Shown here piece by piece: positions 7,643-15,778 of a DNA stretch of 64,000 nt; position 1 is the stretch's first letter, and every line of letters starts with the position of its first letter. A model generated the notes under the pieces. It did not search any database and was not told the DNA's origin. It saw only the letters and a program-made list of their open reading frames with translations. The translations under genes and the position numbers were made by a program. The stretch is from Alphaproteobacteria bacterium. Its GTDB lineage: Bacteria > Pseudomonadota > Alphaproteobacteria > Micropepsales > Micropepsaceae. The stretch spans positions 248,001-312,000 of the forward strand of contig JADHVO010000001.1 of the NCBI GenBank assembly GCA_016783965.1, given 5' to 3'.

Positions 7643-8452
7643 TTATCGGCGCCGGCGCATGTCGTCGGGCACGCCGTCGGCGCGGGTCTGCGGGACGATC
7701 TTCTCGCCGGTGCGCTGGTTCACGTAGAACTTCCACGGATAATGGTCGCCCTCGCCGCCGGCGCCGTGGGCCTGCATATGGTTCGAGACGGCCTTGCGCC
7801 ACTTGTCGGACGTGTTGGCCGTGGTCATGTGCGGCATGTTCGAGTGGTGGAACGTCACGCTGCCGCGCTTGATCGGGCACACGACCATCTTGGACTCGTC
7901 GGGATCGCAGGTGAGGAGATCGCTCGCCATGCCTTCGACCGGGCGATGCGTGAGCACCTCGCCCTTGTGGCCGCCGTCGATGAAGTGCATGCAGCCGTTC
8001 TTCGCGTCGACATCGATCAGCGGGATCCAGCAGGTGGCGCCCCTGTTGCGCAGGTTGCGGCCCCAATAACCCTCATCCTGATGCCAGTAGGTCGGCACGG
8101 ATTTCCCGGGGGGTTTGCCGAGGAACTGGTCGTACCAGAAATCGAGCTCGAGCCCGGTGAGCTGGCGGCCGAACGCGACCAGCCATTTTCGATACGGCAT
8201 GTCCTTCACGTCCTTCCAGACGAAGGACGGCGACGACTGCACGATGCGGAAGGAGCGATCCTCGCGCTTCTCCTTCTCGTCCCAGGCCCAGTCGTAGGCG
8301 AGCTTCTGCTTGTCGGCGAGGATCATGTCGCAGTGGCGCTCGATCTCGTCGAGGTCAGCCTGCGGGATGGCATCTTCGACCACGAGGAAGCCGTGATCGC
8401 CATAAAAAGCGATCTGTTCGGGCGTGGCGGCGGGATAGGCCATGCCTAACAT
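7643..8452 (-). CDS. phytanoyl-CoA dioxygenase (PhyH) family protein
   Basis: A non-heme Fe(II)/2-oxoglutarate-dependent oxygenase-fold protein of about 269 residues. N-terminal motif: TPEQIAFYGDHGFLVVEDAI, typical of PhyH proteins. Metal ligands are probably the His and Asp of WHQDEGYWG and the His in VTFHHSNMPH, with an Arg later for 2-oxoglutarate. The start at 8452 (or ATG 8443) avoids a 95-bp overlap with the upstream transporter gene that a longer frame would give. It sits 22 bp after that gene on the same strand, so the two may be co-transcribed. Substrate unknown. Confidence 0.85.
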   Translation of the reverse strand: MLGMAYPAATPEQIAFYGDHGFLVVEDAIPQADLDEIERHCDMILADKQKLAYDWAWDEKEKREDRSFRIVQSSPSFVWKDVKDMPYRKWLVAFGRQLTGLELDFWYDQFLGKPPGKSVPTYWHQDEGYWGRNLRNRGATCWIPLIDVDAKNGCMHFIDGGHKGEVLTHRPVEGMASDLLTCDPDESKMVVCPIKRGSVTFHHSNMPHMTTANTSDKWRKAVSNHMQAHGAGGEGDHYPWKFYVNQRTGEKIVPQTRADGVPDDMRRRR

Positions 8453-8474
8453 GCTAGCGTCGCGGACGCGGCGG

Positions 8475-9389
8475 TCAATGTTCGGGACCGCCGAGCAGCG
8501 CGACGCCGACGCCGACCAGCACGGCGCCGAGGCCCTTCTGGACCAGGGCGCGGGTGGAGAGGTCTTCATGGCCGAGCCGGGGCGCGAACGCAGTCAGCAC
8601 GATGCCGAACAGGAAGACGAGCAGCGTGGTGGTCGACGACACCGCCGAGACCAGTGCGACCGGCGCGATCAGGGATGCAGCGCGGACGGTGAGGCCGCCG
8701 GCAAGCGTGATCAGCTCGTTCGCTCCGTTGATGGCGAGCATCGCGCCGGGGTTCTTCGCGAACAGGGCGAGGAACTGGCGGCGGTAGTGCGGGATCGCGA
8801 GGATGCCGAGGCCGAAGAAGCCCTCGCCCGCATAGATCCAGAAGGTGGTGACCCAGAAGCGGTCGCGCACAGCGAAGAACTTGAACAGCACCGACGACAG
8901 CGCCAGCACGAAAGTGGCGGCGCCCATGGTGAGCACCAGCCTGCCGGAGAACTTGCGCAGGCGGAACGCGCGGTCGAAGGAGAGCGAAAGCACGCCGCCG
9001 ACGATCAACGCGGCGCCGAGCGCTTCCTTCCACGACAGCTTCTCGCCCAGAAAGACATAGGCGAGCGCGAAGGTGAAAAGCGTCGAGAGCTGGAACAGCG
9101 GCGCGATGACGGAGGCTTCCTCTTGCTGGATGGCGCGCAGGTAGAACAGCATGGCGCCCATATAGAAGATGCCCGACACCACCATCACGGCGATGTCGCG
9201 GGTCGAGGAGGCGAACAGGTCGCGCTCGAACACCGCGATGAAGGGCAGCATCACCAGCCCGAGCAGGGCGGTGAAGACCATCAGCACAGCGGTGTCGCTG
9301 TCCTTGAAAAAGCGGTCGACAAGGTACTTGTCGATATGGGTGGACACCGCCCAAAGCACCGGGCCGGTGAAAGCAAGTAACAGCCACAT
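8475..9389 (-). CDS. EamA/DMT superfamily transporter
   Basis: A 304-residue integral membrane protein with about ten hydrophobic segments arranged as two EamA-like halves. The first half ends with SVIAPLFQLSTLFTFALAYVFLGEKLSWKEALGAALI, the typical EamA loop with GE; the second has SLIAPVALVSAVSSTTTLLVFLFG. Members export metabolites such as amino acids or nucleosides, but the substrate cannot be predicted. The PhyH-like gene follows at 22 bp. Start at ATG 9389 places the first membrane helix at the N-terminus. Confidence 0.88.
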   Translation of the reverse strand: MWLLLAFTGPVLWAVSTHIDKYLVDRFFKDSDTAVLMVFTALLGLVMLPFIAVFERDLFASSTRDIAVMVVSGIFYMGAMLFYLRAIQQEEASVIAPLFQLSTLFTFALAYVFLGEKLSWKEALGAALIVGGVLSLSFDRAFRLRKFSGRLVLTMGAATFVLALSSVLFKFFAVRDRFWVTTFWIYAGEGFFGLGILAIPHYRRQFLALFAKNPGAMLAINGANELITLAGGLTVRAASLIAPVALVSAVSSTTTLLVFLFGIVLTAFAPRLGHEDLSTRALVQKGLGAVLVGVGVALLGGPEH

Positions 9390-9501
9390 GCGGGAAACGG
9401 GTGTTCGTATATCGGAACCGTTATGCCAACGCCCCGATGCGGAACTCGCTCCGGGGTGGCGGCGCTTTTGCTATGATGCGGCCTCAAGAAGGATCACCGC
9501 C

Positions 9502-10971
9502 ATGCTCAAGCTGAAAGACGAAACCCTGCTTAAGGCCGACGCCTATGTCGGCGGCGCGTGGACACCTGCGGGAAAGGGGGCGCGGTTCGCGGTGCGCAAT
9601 CCGGCCACGGGCGAGGAGCTGGCGCAGGTGGCCGACCTGGACGCGGCGGATGCGCAGAAGGCGATCGCGCACGCGCTTGTGGCGTGGCGCGGCTGGCGGA
9701 GCAGGACCGCCAAGGAGCGCGGCGGGCTGATGCGCAAGTGGTTCGAGCTGATCATGGGCAACCAGGAAGACCTGGCGCGGATCATGACGGCCGAACAGGG
9801 CAAGCCGCTGGCGGAGACCCGGGGCGAGGTCGCCTATGGTGCGAACTTCATCGAATGGTTCGCCGAGGAAGGAAAGCGCGTCTATGGCGACGTGATCCCG
9901 ACCTTCGCGCAGGGCAAGCGCGTGCTGGTGTTCAAGGAGCCGGTGGGCGTGGTGGCGGCGATCACGCCGTGGAATTTCCCCAACGCGATGATCACCCGCA
10001 AGGCCGCGCCGGCGCTGGCCGCGGGCTGCACCTTCCTGATCAAGCCGCCGTCCGAGACACCGCTGTCGGCGCTGGCACTGGCGGTGCTGGCGGAGCGCGC
10101 GGGGATTCCGGCGGGCGTGTTCAACGTGGTGACATCGGACAAGGCGGCGGAGGTGGGCCGCGAGTTCACCGAAAGCCCGATGGTGCGCAAGTTCAGCTTC
10201 ACCGGATCGACCGAGATCGGGAAGCTCCTGATGCGGCAATCGGCGTCGACGGTGAAGAAGGTGTCGCTGGAGCTCGGCGGCAACGCGCCGTTCATCGTGT
10301 TCGACGATGCCGACCTGGATGCGGCGGTCGAGGGCGCGATGGCATCGAAGTACCGCAACATGGGGCAGACCTGCGTGTGCGCCAACCGGCTGCTGGTGCA
10401 GGACGGCGTGTACGAGGCGTTCGAGAAGAAGCTGGCGGAGCGCGTGGGCAGGATGAAGCTCGGCAACGGCATGGACGACGGCGTCACGCAGGGGCCGCTG
10501 ATCAACGAGGACGCGGTCGAGAAGGTCGAGCGGCTGTTGCGGGATGCGACGGCGAAGGGGGCGAAGATCGCAATGGGCGGCAAGCGCAGCGCGCTGGGCT
10601 ACACCTTCTTCGAGCCCACCATCGTGACCGAGGCGACGCCGGCGATGGACCTCGCGCGGCAGGAGATCTTCGGGCCCGTGGCGCCGCTGTTCCGGTTCAA
10701 GACCGAGACCGAAGCGATCCAGATGGCGAACGACACCGAGTTCGGCCTGGCGGCGTATTTCTATACCCGCGACGTAGGGCGCACGATCCGCGTGGCCGAG
10801 GCGCTGGAGTACGGCATCGTCGGCATCAACGAGGGCATCATCTCAAGCGAGGCCGTGCCGTTCGGCGGCATGAAGGAAAGCGGCATCGGCCGCGAAGGCG
10901 GCAAGTACGGGATCGAGGACTATCTCGAGATCAAGTACGTGCTGCTGGGCGGGATCGGCCCCCGCACATGA
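9502..10971 (+). CDS. gabD: NAD(P)-dependent succinate-semialdehyde dehydrogenase
   Basis: A 489-residue aldehyde dehydrogenase of the GabD type, oxidising succinate semialdehyde to succinate (GABA catabolism or a TCA side route). It shows the PWNFPNAMITRKAAPALAAG cofactor loop, FTGSTEIGK, the general-base region ELGGNAPFIVFDDADL, the active-site Cys in GQTCVCANR, and EIFGPVAPLFRF. The closing VPFGGMKESGIGREGG is typical of GabD. ATG 9502 has AGAAGGA upstream; the frame is open back to 9169 but that part overlaps the transporter promoter. No GABA transaminase is in the window, so the exact semialdehyde substrate is by homology. Confidence 0.9.
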   Translation: MLKLKDETLLKADAYVGGAWTPAGKGARFAVRNPATGEELAQVADLDAADAQKAIAHALVAWRGWRSRTAKERGGLMRKWFELIMGNQEDLARIMTAEQGKPLAETRGEVAYGANFIEWFAEEGKRVYGDVIPTFAQGKRVLVFKEPVGVVAAITPWNFPNAMITRKAAPALAAGCTFLIKPPSETPLSALALAVLAERAGIPAGVFNVVTSDKAAEVGREFTESPMVRKFSFTGSTEIGKLLMRQSASTVKKVSLELGGNAPFIVFDDADLDAAVEGAMASKYRNMGQTCVCANRLLVQDGVYEAFEKKLAERVGRMKLGNGMDDGVTQGPLINEDAVEKVERLLRDATAKGAKIAMGGKRSALGYTFFEPTIVTEATPAMDLARQEIFGPVAPLFRFKTETEAIQMANDTEFGLAAYFYTRDVGRTIRVAEALEYGIVGINEGIISSEAVPFGGMKESGIGREGGKYGIEDYLEIKYVLLGGIGPRT

Positions 10972-10992
10972 TGATTGTCTTCATCGTCGCCC

Positions 10993-11124
10993 CTATTCGC
11001 AGCTTCTGACGGCCCTGGCGTAGCAGGCCTCGTGTGCGCGATCGCAGGAGCCCTTGTCGGCGGTGGGGCCCGGGCACTTGTCGTACACCGGCATGCAGGT
11101 TCCTGATGCGTTTGTCAGGCACAT
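10993..11124 (-). CDS. possible small Cys-rich ORF or gene remnant
   Basis: A 43-residue frame beginning at ATG 11124, with five Cys (MCLTNASGTCMP..., DKCPG, GSCDRAHEACYARAVRSC adds more) and the look of a disulfide-rich secreted protein. It has no signal peptide and only a weak ribosome-binding site. It lies just after the natural end of the DUF1501 reading frame. It may be a remnant of a truncated gene, a small protein, or chance. Confidence 0.25.
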   Translation of the reverse strand: MCLTNASGTCMPVYDKCPGPTADKGSCDRAHEACYARAVRSCE

Positions 11125-11226
11125 GTCTTTCTGAGGTGTTCGGCATCCATCACGCGCGAATGAGACCGGTGAGCGGCGCAACGCCGCCGCTGTCGGGGAA
11201 GACAGTCGTGTCGAGCGCGGTGTTCG

Positions 11227-12366
11227 TCACGCCCATGTGCCCCGCCAGCACGCCTTGAACAGCGCACGCAGGTCGGTGCGCGGCGGCTGATCGCGCCCGT
11301 CCTGGAGCGCGGCGGTCGACAGACCGGTCCATTCCGCATGCATCTTGCCGCCGGCGACGGCGCCGCCCAGCAGGAAAGCGGCGCCGCCCGTGCCGTGATC
11401 GGTGCCGCCGCTGCCGTTGACGTGCACGGTGCGGCCGAACTCGGTCGCCATGACGACGGCGGTTTTCGACCATGCCGGACCCAGCGCCGTCTTGAGCGCG
11501 TCGAGTGCGGTGTCGAACGCCTGGAGGCGGCGCGCAAGCTGGCCGTCGGCGGCGCCCTGGTTGAAGTGCGTGTCCCAGCCGCTGGTGTCAAGCACCGCGA
11601 TGCGCGGACCATCGGCGGCCGCGAGCAGCTTGCCCGCGCCGGTGAAGAGCGGCGTGATGTTGCCGCCATAGGCGCCGTTGCCCTTGGGTGGCTTGCCGTC
11701 GGGGCCCGGCCTCATCGAGGGATCGTCCATCGCCGTCATCGCCGCGCCCTGCATGCCGAGCGCGCTGTCGAGCGAGGCGAGCAGCACGGGGTCCCTCGCG
11801 TAGAGCAGCTTCACGCGGTCCATGAAGGCTTCATCGGGCGCGGGAAGGACTTCGGGCATCCAGCTCGTGGTCTGTGCCGGGCCGGAGAGAAGGAGAGGCG
11901 CGGTCTGTGCCACCGCCAGCGCATGCGTGCCGTCGGCCATGTTCAGCGGCTTCAGCGCGCGGTTGAGCCAGCCATCCTGCAAGATGTGCGGGCCGGTGCC
12001 GCCGGTCTCCAGCACATTCTGGCCGTCGAAATGCGAGCGGTCGCGATAGGGCGAGCAGATGTTGTGGAAGATCGCCGCTTCCTTCGCGTCGTACATCGCC
12101 TTGATGTTGGTGAGCACGGGATGCAGGCCGAAGAAGCCGTCGAGATCGAGCGGGTTGGAGATCGCGAGCGAACCGCGCACCGACTCGTAGTCCTTGTCGC
12201 CATGCGGCGGCACGGCGGCGAGGCCGTCGAGCGCGCCGCGCTGGATCACCACGACGAGGCGGCGCTCGGTGGGCGCGCTGGCGAAGGCGTAACGGATCGG
12301 CGCGTCCCACAGGGAGAGCGCGCCGGCGGCGGCCATGGTCTTCAGGATGAAACGGCGCGTGGTCAT
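11227..12366 (-). CDS. DUF1501 domain protein, Tat-exported, apparently frameshifted near the C-terminus
   Basis: A 379-residue DUF1501 (sulfatase-like fold) protein starting MTTRRFILKTMAAAGAL, a twin-arginine signal. Core motifs are RGALDGL, the HFDGQNVLETG segment, and VVMATEFGRTVHVNGSGGTDHGTGGAAFLLGG. It lies 5 bp after the DUF1800 gene, its usual partner. The frame ends LFKACWRGTWA. In the adjacent frame, however, the sequence continues as a normal DUF1501 C-terminus (LAGHMGVTNTALDTTVFPD, then GLIRA and a stop at 11150-11152). A missing G near 11256-11260 would explain this. It is either a real frameshift that alters the last 30-40 residues or an assembly error. Confidence 0.85.
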   Translation of the reverse strand: MTTRRFILKTMAAAGALSLWDAPIRYAFASAPTERRLVVVIQRGALDGLAAVPPHGDKDYESVRGSLAISNPLDLDGFFGLHPVLTNIKAMYDAKEAAIFHNICSPYRDRSHFDGQNVLETGGTGPHILQDGWLNRALKPLNMADGTHALAVAQTAPLLLSGPAQTTSWMPEVLPAPDEAFMDRVKLLYARDPVLLASLDSALGMQGAAMTAMDDPSMRPGPDGKPPKGNGAYGGNITPLFTGAGKLLAAADGPRIAVLDTSGWDTHFNQGAADGQLARRLQAFDTALDALKTALGPAWSKTAVVMATEFGRTVHVNGSGGTDHGTGGAAFLLGGAVAGGKMHAEWTGLSTAALQDGRDQPPRTDLRALFKACWRGTWA

Positions 12367-12371
12367 GGGCG

Positions 12372-13739
12372 TCACCTGCGCTGGAATTCGGGACTGGCGA
12401 TCAGGAAGGCTATGGCGTCCGCCTGGCTTTCGGCGCGCGCCATGACGGTGCGGGTGTCGGCGCTGAGCAGCGGCCCGAGCGCGCTCGCGGCGACGGCGAG
12501 CGCATCGACGCTGGGCGGCAGCGCATGCGCGACCTGCTTGGCCCATTCGATGCGCGTGAGCACGGCGTCGGGGCCGCACCAGGCGTCGGAGGTGTCCGGC
12601 CAGCCCTTCGGTGCGGGCGGCGCAAGCGGCGTTTCGCCCATCAGGCGCGTCGCGGCGACCGCGCCGCGAATCTGCTTCTCGCTGTTGTCGCCTTTCGGGA
12701 GACCCAGCATGCGATAGCCGGCGGTGACGAACTCGACCGGCGTGCGCATCTTGTTCAGACCGGGCTGCCAAGCGGCGGGATCGTCGACGATGGTGTGGGC
12801 CAGGGCGCGGAGATCGCCGCCGGTGTCGCGGAACGTCTTCTCCAGACGCGCCACCGATGCCGGCGGCGGATTGTCGGCGATGAAATGCGTCGCGAGCTTG
12901 CCCGCGACGTGACGCGCGGTGGCGGGATCGTTGGCGAGATCCCTGATCGCCCGGATGCCGTCGTCGAGCGAACCGCCATAGGTCTTTCCGCGCAGTGTCA
13001 CCGTGCCGGGCTGGTGGCGGCTCGGCGCGAACATGAAGCCGTTGTGATCGCCGGTCGGATCGATGGTCCAGCCGGTGAGCAGGTTCGCCATCGCGATCAC
13101 GTCGGCCTGGGTGTAGCCGCCGTCGACGCCGAGCGTATAGAGCTCCATCAGCTCGCGACCGAGATTCTCGTTGCGCCCCTTGCCGCTGCGCCGGCCGGCC
13201 AGCGAGTCCGGGCCGATCGACTGGGCGTTGTCGAGATAGAGCAGCATCGCCGGATGGCTCATCGCCGCGAGCACCATGTCCTCGAACTTGCCGGTGATGT
13301 GGGGGCGGATCACCTCGCGCTCGAATGCGCCGACGAAGGTCGTGGCGCGCGGGTTCATCGCGGAGACGACGAAGTGGTTGCTCCAGAACCATACGAGGCG
13401 TTCGGCGAAAGGACGGTCGGTTGTGAAGCCGAGCGCGTAGCGCGCCGCGAGCTCGTCGATGAACTGTTTGACACGGCTCTGAAAGAACGCCTTCACCGGG
13501 TCGGCCGGCACGGTTCCGTTCCGTTTCGCATCGCGCCGCTCCATCTGGTAGTGGCGCATGTCGACGACCAGTTCTCCGCCCGTCATGAACGACAGGCCCG
13601 GCATCGGGGCCGGCTGATCGGCCGGCATATTGATCTGTGTTTTCAGCCAATTCTTCGGATCGCGGCTGGCGCGGTCGATCTCGCCCGCACGCGCACCAAG
13701 TCCAAAGCGATGGGCCGCGATGGCGCCTTCAAGCGACAT
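12372..13739 (-). CDS. DUF1800 domain-containing protein
   Basis: A 455-residue DUF1800 protein. Recognisable segments: AAHRFGLGARAGEIDRA at the N-terminus, LVWFWSNHFVVS near residue 130, YLDNAQSIGPDSLAGR, and NENLGRELMELYTLGVDGGYTQADV, the best-conserved stretch of the family. It then runs through TGDHNGFMF and KLATHFIADNPP. The downstream DUF1501 gene starts 5 bp after its stop. Co-occurring DUF1800/DUF1501 pairs are common in alphaproteobacteria and planctomycetes; their biochemical function is not established. No clear signal peptide is visible here, unlike its partner. Confidence 0.92.
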   Translation of the reverse strand: MSLEGAIAAHRFGLGARAGEIDRASRDPKNWLKTQINMPADQPAPMPGLSFMTGGELVVDMRHYQMERRDAKRNGTVPADPVKAFFQSRVKQFIDELAARYALGFTTDRPFAERLVWFWSNHFVVSAMNPRATTFVGAFEREVIRPHITGKFEDMVLAAMSHPAMLLYLDNAQSIGPDSLAGRRSGKGRNENLGRELMELYTLGVDGGYTQADVIAMANLLTGWTIDPTGDHNGFMFAPSRHQPGTVTLRGKTYGGSLDDGIRAIRDLANDPATARHVAGKLATHFIADNPPPASVARLEKTFRDTGGDLRALAHTIVDDPAAWQPGLNKMRTPVEFVTAGYRMLGLPKGDNSEKQIRGAVAATRLMGETPLAPPAPKGWPDTSDAWCGPDAVLTRIEWAKQVAHALPPSVDALAVAASALGPLLSADTRTVMARAESQADAIAFLIASPEFQRR

Positions 13740-13796
13740 GGGGACAGTTCCGTGGTTGACCGTGGGTTCAACGCAGGGGACCGGAATGTCCGTCGA

Positions 13797-14549
13797 TTAC
13801 GATTTCAGCAAGGCGGCGCCGACAAGATCCTGCAAGCGGTCACCGCGCGGATAGGGCGTGCCGGTGTACTGGCGAAAGCCTTCCGCATAGGCGACACCGA
13901 AGGGACGCGCCACTTTGGCGCTGAAGCGCTCCATCGCCTGGGTGAAGTTGCTGATGCCGTGCTGCCGGTCGACCCAGCGCACCTGGCTGGCGTGGCAGTT
14001 GAGCATGGCGCGCTTGACATCCATGTGCGCGGAGACGTCGACAGCGAAATCCGGCGCGAGCCACTTACCCTGGCGGTCGCGGCCGTCAATCGAATCCATG
14101 AAATAGAGGTACGGGATCTGCGCCAGCGGCGCTGGCGCGCCGGTGACGTAGTTCTTCACGGTGGAGGCGAAGCAGGCGTCGCGCACGAGGATCGAGGTCG
14201 CCTCATGATCGGGATGATAGTCGGCGGGCGAGCCGGTGATGACGACCTCGGGCTGGACGGCGCGGATCGTTTCGACGGTGCGGCGGCGGCAGAAATCGTC
14301 GTTGAAGACGCAGAGGTCGCCGACACCGGCGCAGCGGTAATCGGCGCCGATCATCGCGGCGGCTGCCGCGGCCTCGCCCCGGCGGATGCGGGCGGTTTCT
14401 TCGAGCGAGGTGTCGACGGCGCCGCAATCGCCGGCCGTCATGGTGGCGATGGTGATGCGGTGGCCGTTGGCCGCGAGCAGCGCCAGCGTGCCGGCGGCGA
14501 GCGTCTCGATATCGTCAGGATGGGCATGGAAGGCGAGGATGTGTGTCAT
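13797..14549 (-). CDS. PIG-L family deacetylase
   Basis: A 250-residue zinc-dependent deacetylase of the GlcNAc-PI de-N-acetylase (PIG-L/LmbE) family. The N-terminal AHPDD motif is at residues 9-13, and the second metal site is in the segment DYHPDHEATS near residue 130. Family members remove N-acetyl groups from amino sugars such as GlcNAc-linked lipids or mycothiol/bacillithiol precursors; the substrate here is unknown. Its start overlaps the stop of the upstream flavoprotein gene by four bases (ATGA), so the two are translationally coupled. Confidence 0.92.
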   Translation of the reverse strand: MTHILAFHAHPDDIETLAAGTLALLAANGHRITIATMTAGDCGAVDTSLEETARIRRGEAAAAAAMIGADYRCAGVGDLCVFNDDFCRRRTVETIRAVQPEVVITGSPADYHPDHEATSILVRDACFASTVKNYVTGAPAPLAQIPYLYFMDSIDGRDRQGKWLAPDFAVDVSAHMDVKRAMLNCHASQVRWVDRQHGISNFTQAMERFSAKVARPFGVAYAEGFRQYTGTPYPRGDRLQDLVGAALLKS

Positions 14550-15724
14550 GACGCGATCCTAGAGAGGATGGCACGGGCGGCAAACACGGCGGTCGAAAAG
14601 CACGCCTGCAAAAGATAGCCGCCGGTTGGCGCCTCCCAGTCGAGCATTTCACCGATGGCGTAGGTGTCGCTGACGCCTTTCAGTTGCAGCGTGTCGTCGA
14701 GCGCATCGAAGGAAACGCCGCCGGCGGTGGAGATGGCGCGGGCGAGCGGCTGCGCCCCCGTCACGGTGAGCGGGATGGACTTCAGGCGGTCCGGCGCGGC
14801 GCCGGTCTCCCGCAAGAGATTGCTTTCGAGCGGCGACAGGCCCACGGCCTTGCGCAGGAAGTTGGCGAGCGAGTCCTTGCCCTGCGGACGCGACAGGCGG
14901 GATGCGATCTGCTGTTGCGAGAGATCGGGGCGCAGGTCGAGGTCGAGTGTGATGGTACCGCCGGTCGCGAGTGCGTCGCGCAACACGGCGGACAGTGCGT
15001 AGACGGCGCCGCCTTCGAGGCCGTAGCGGGTAATCATCGCGTCGCCGCGCGCGATGTGGCCGCCGAACCGAAGCGCTACGTTCTTCAGGGGCTGGCCGGC
15101 GAAGCGGGTGCGGAAGAGTTCGCTCCACGCGACGTTGAAGCCCATATTGGCGGGACGCAGCGGCGTGATCGCAACGCCCTTGTCTTGCAGCAACGTGGTC
15201 CAGCCGCCATTCGCGCCGAGGCGCGGCCAGCTCGCGCCGCCCAGCGCGAGGACCGTGACGTCCGGCGTGTCGGTGACGTCGCCGGCGGGTGTGTGGAATC
15301 CGAGCGCATCGCCGGACCAGCCGCGCCACTCGTGGCGCAGGCGGAACTGGACCTTCTGGCGATTGAGGCGCGCGAGCCATGCGCGCAGCAGCGGCGACGC
15401 CTTCATCGCCTTCGGGAAGATGCGGCCGCTGGAGCCGGTGAAGGTCTGGGCGCCAAGTGTGTTGGCCCACTCCGTCAGCGCCAGCGGCGGGAAGGCTTGC
15501 AGCATCGGGCGCAGATGCGGAGCCGCCGGGCCGTAGCGGGTGAAGAAGATGTCGGGACGTTCGGAATGCGTGAGGTTCAGGCCGCCGCGGCCGGCCATCA
15601 GGAACTTGCGGCCGACCGACGGCATGCGATCGTACACCGTCACGGCCATGCCGCCCGCGCTGAGCACTTCGGCCGCCATCAGGCCCGCGGGGCCCGCGCC
15701 GATCACCGCCGCCGTCTTCGTCAT
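14546..15724 (-). CDS. NAD(P)/FAD-dependent oxidoreductase, HI0933/BaiN-like (TIGR03862 type)
   Basis: A 392-residue flavoprotein. The N-terminal FAD-binding Rossmann fold is AAVIGAGPAGLMAAEVLSAGG, then the family-specific SVGRKFLMAGRGGLNLTHSE. The C-terminus closes with AIGEMLDWEAPTGGYLLQACFS, the second FAD-contact region of this family. No substrate is established for this subgroup. The start ATG 15724 (an upstream ATG at 15739 is possible) leaves 54 bp to a divergent flavoprotein gene, so a shared promoter is likely. The PIG-L gene follows with a 4-bp overlap. Confidence 0.9.
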   Translation of the reverse strand: MTKTAAVIGAGPAGLMAAEVLSAGGMAVTVYDRMPSVGRKFLMAGRGGLNLTHSERPDIFFTRYGPAAPHLRPMLQAFPPLALTEWANTLGAQTFTGSSGRIFPKAMKASPLLRAWLARLNRQKVQFRLRHEWRGWSGDALGFHTPAGDVTDTPDVTVLALGGASWPRLGANGGWTTLLQDKGVAITPLRPANMGFNVAWSELFRTRFAGQPLKNVALRFGGHIARGDAMITRYGLEGGAVYALSAVLRDALATGGTITLDLDLRPDLSQQQIASRLSRPQGKDSLANFLRKAVGLSPLESNLLRETGAAPDRLKSIPLTVTGAQPLARAISTAGGVSFDALDDTLQLKGVSDTYAIGEMLDWEAPTGGYLLQACFSTAVFAARAILSRIAS

Positions 15725-15778
15725 GGGTTCTGTATGCACGCTTCCCTTATCGGCTGCTATCGCCTAAACGCTCGCGCC

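Noticed and set aside
9169-9501. Extended N-terminus of the aldehyde dehydrogenase
   Set aside because: The extension lies over the divergent transporter gene, has no family similarity, and ATG 9502 has a good SD.
12372-13650. Upstream extension of the DUF1501 frame through the DUF1800 gene
   Set aside because: Low-complexity Arg-rich frame; the Tat signal at 12366 marks the real DUF1501 start and DUF1800 motifs occupy the other frame.
12525-14618. Plus-strand frame of 697 residues
   Set aside because: Shadow of DUF1800 and PIG-L genes on the other strand; no protein-like motifs.
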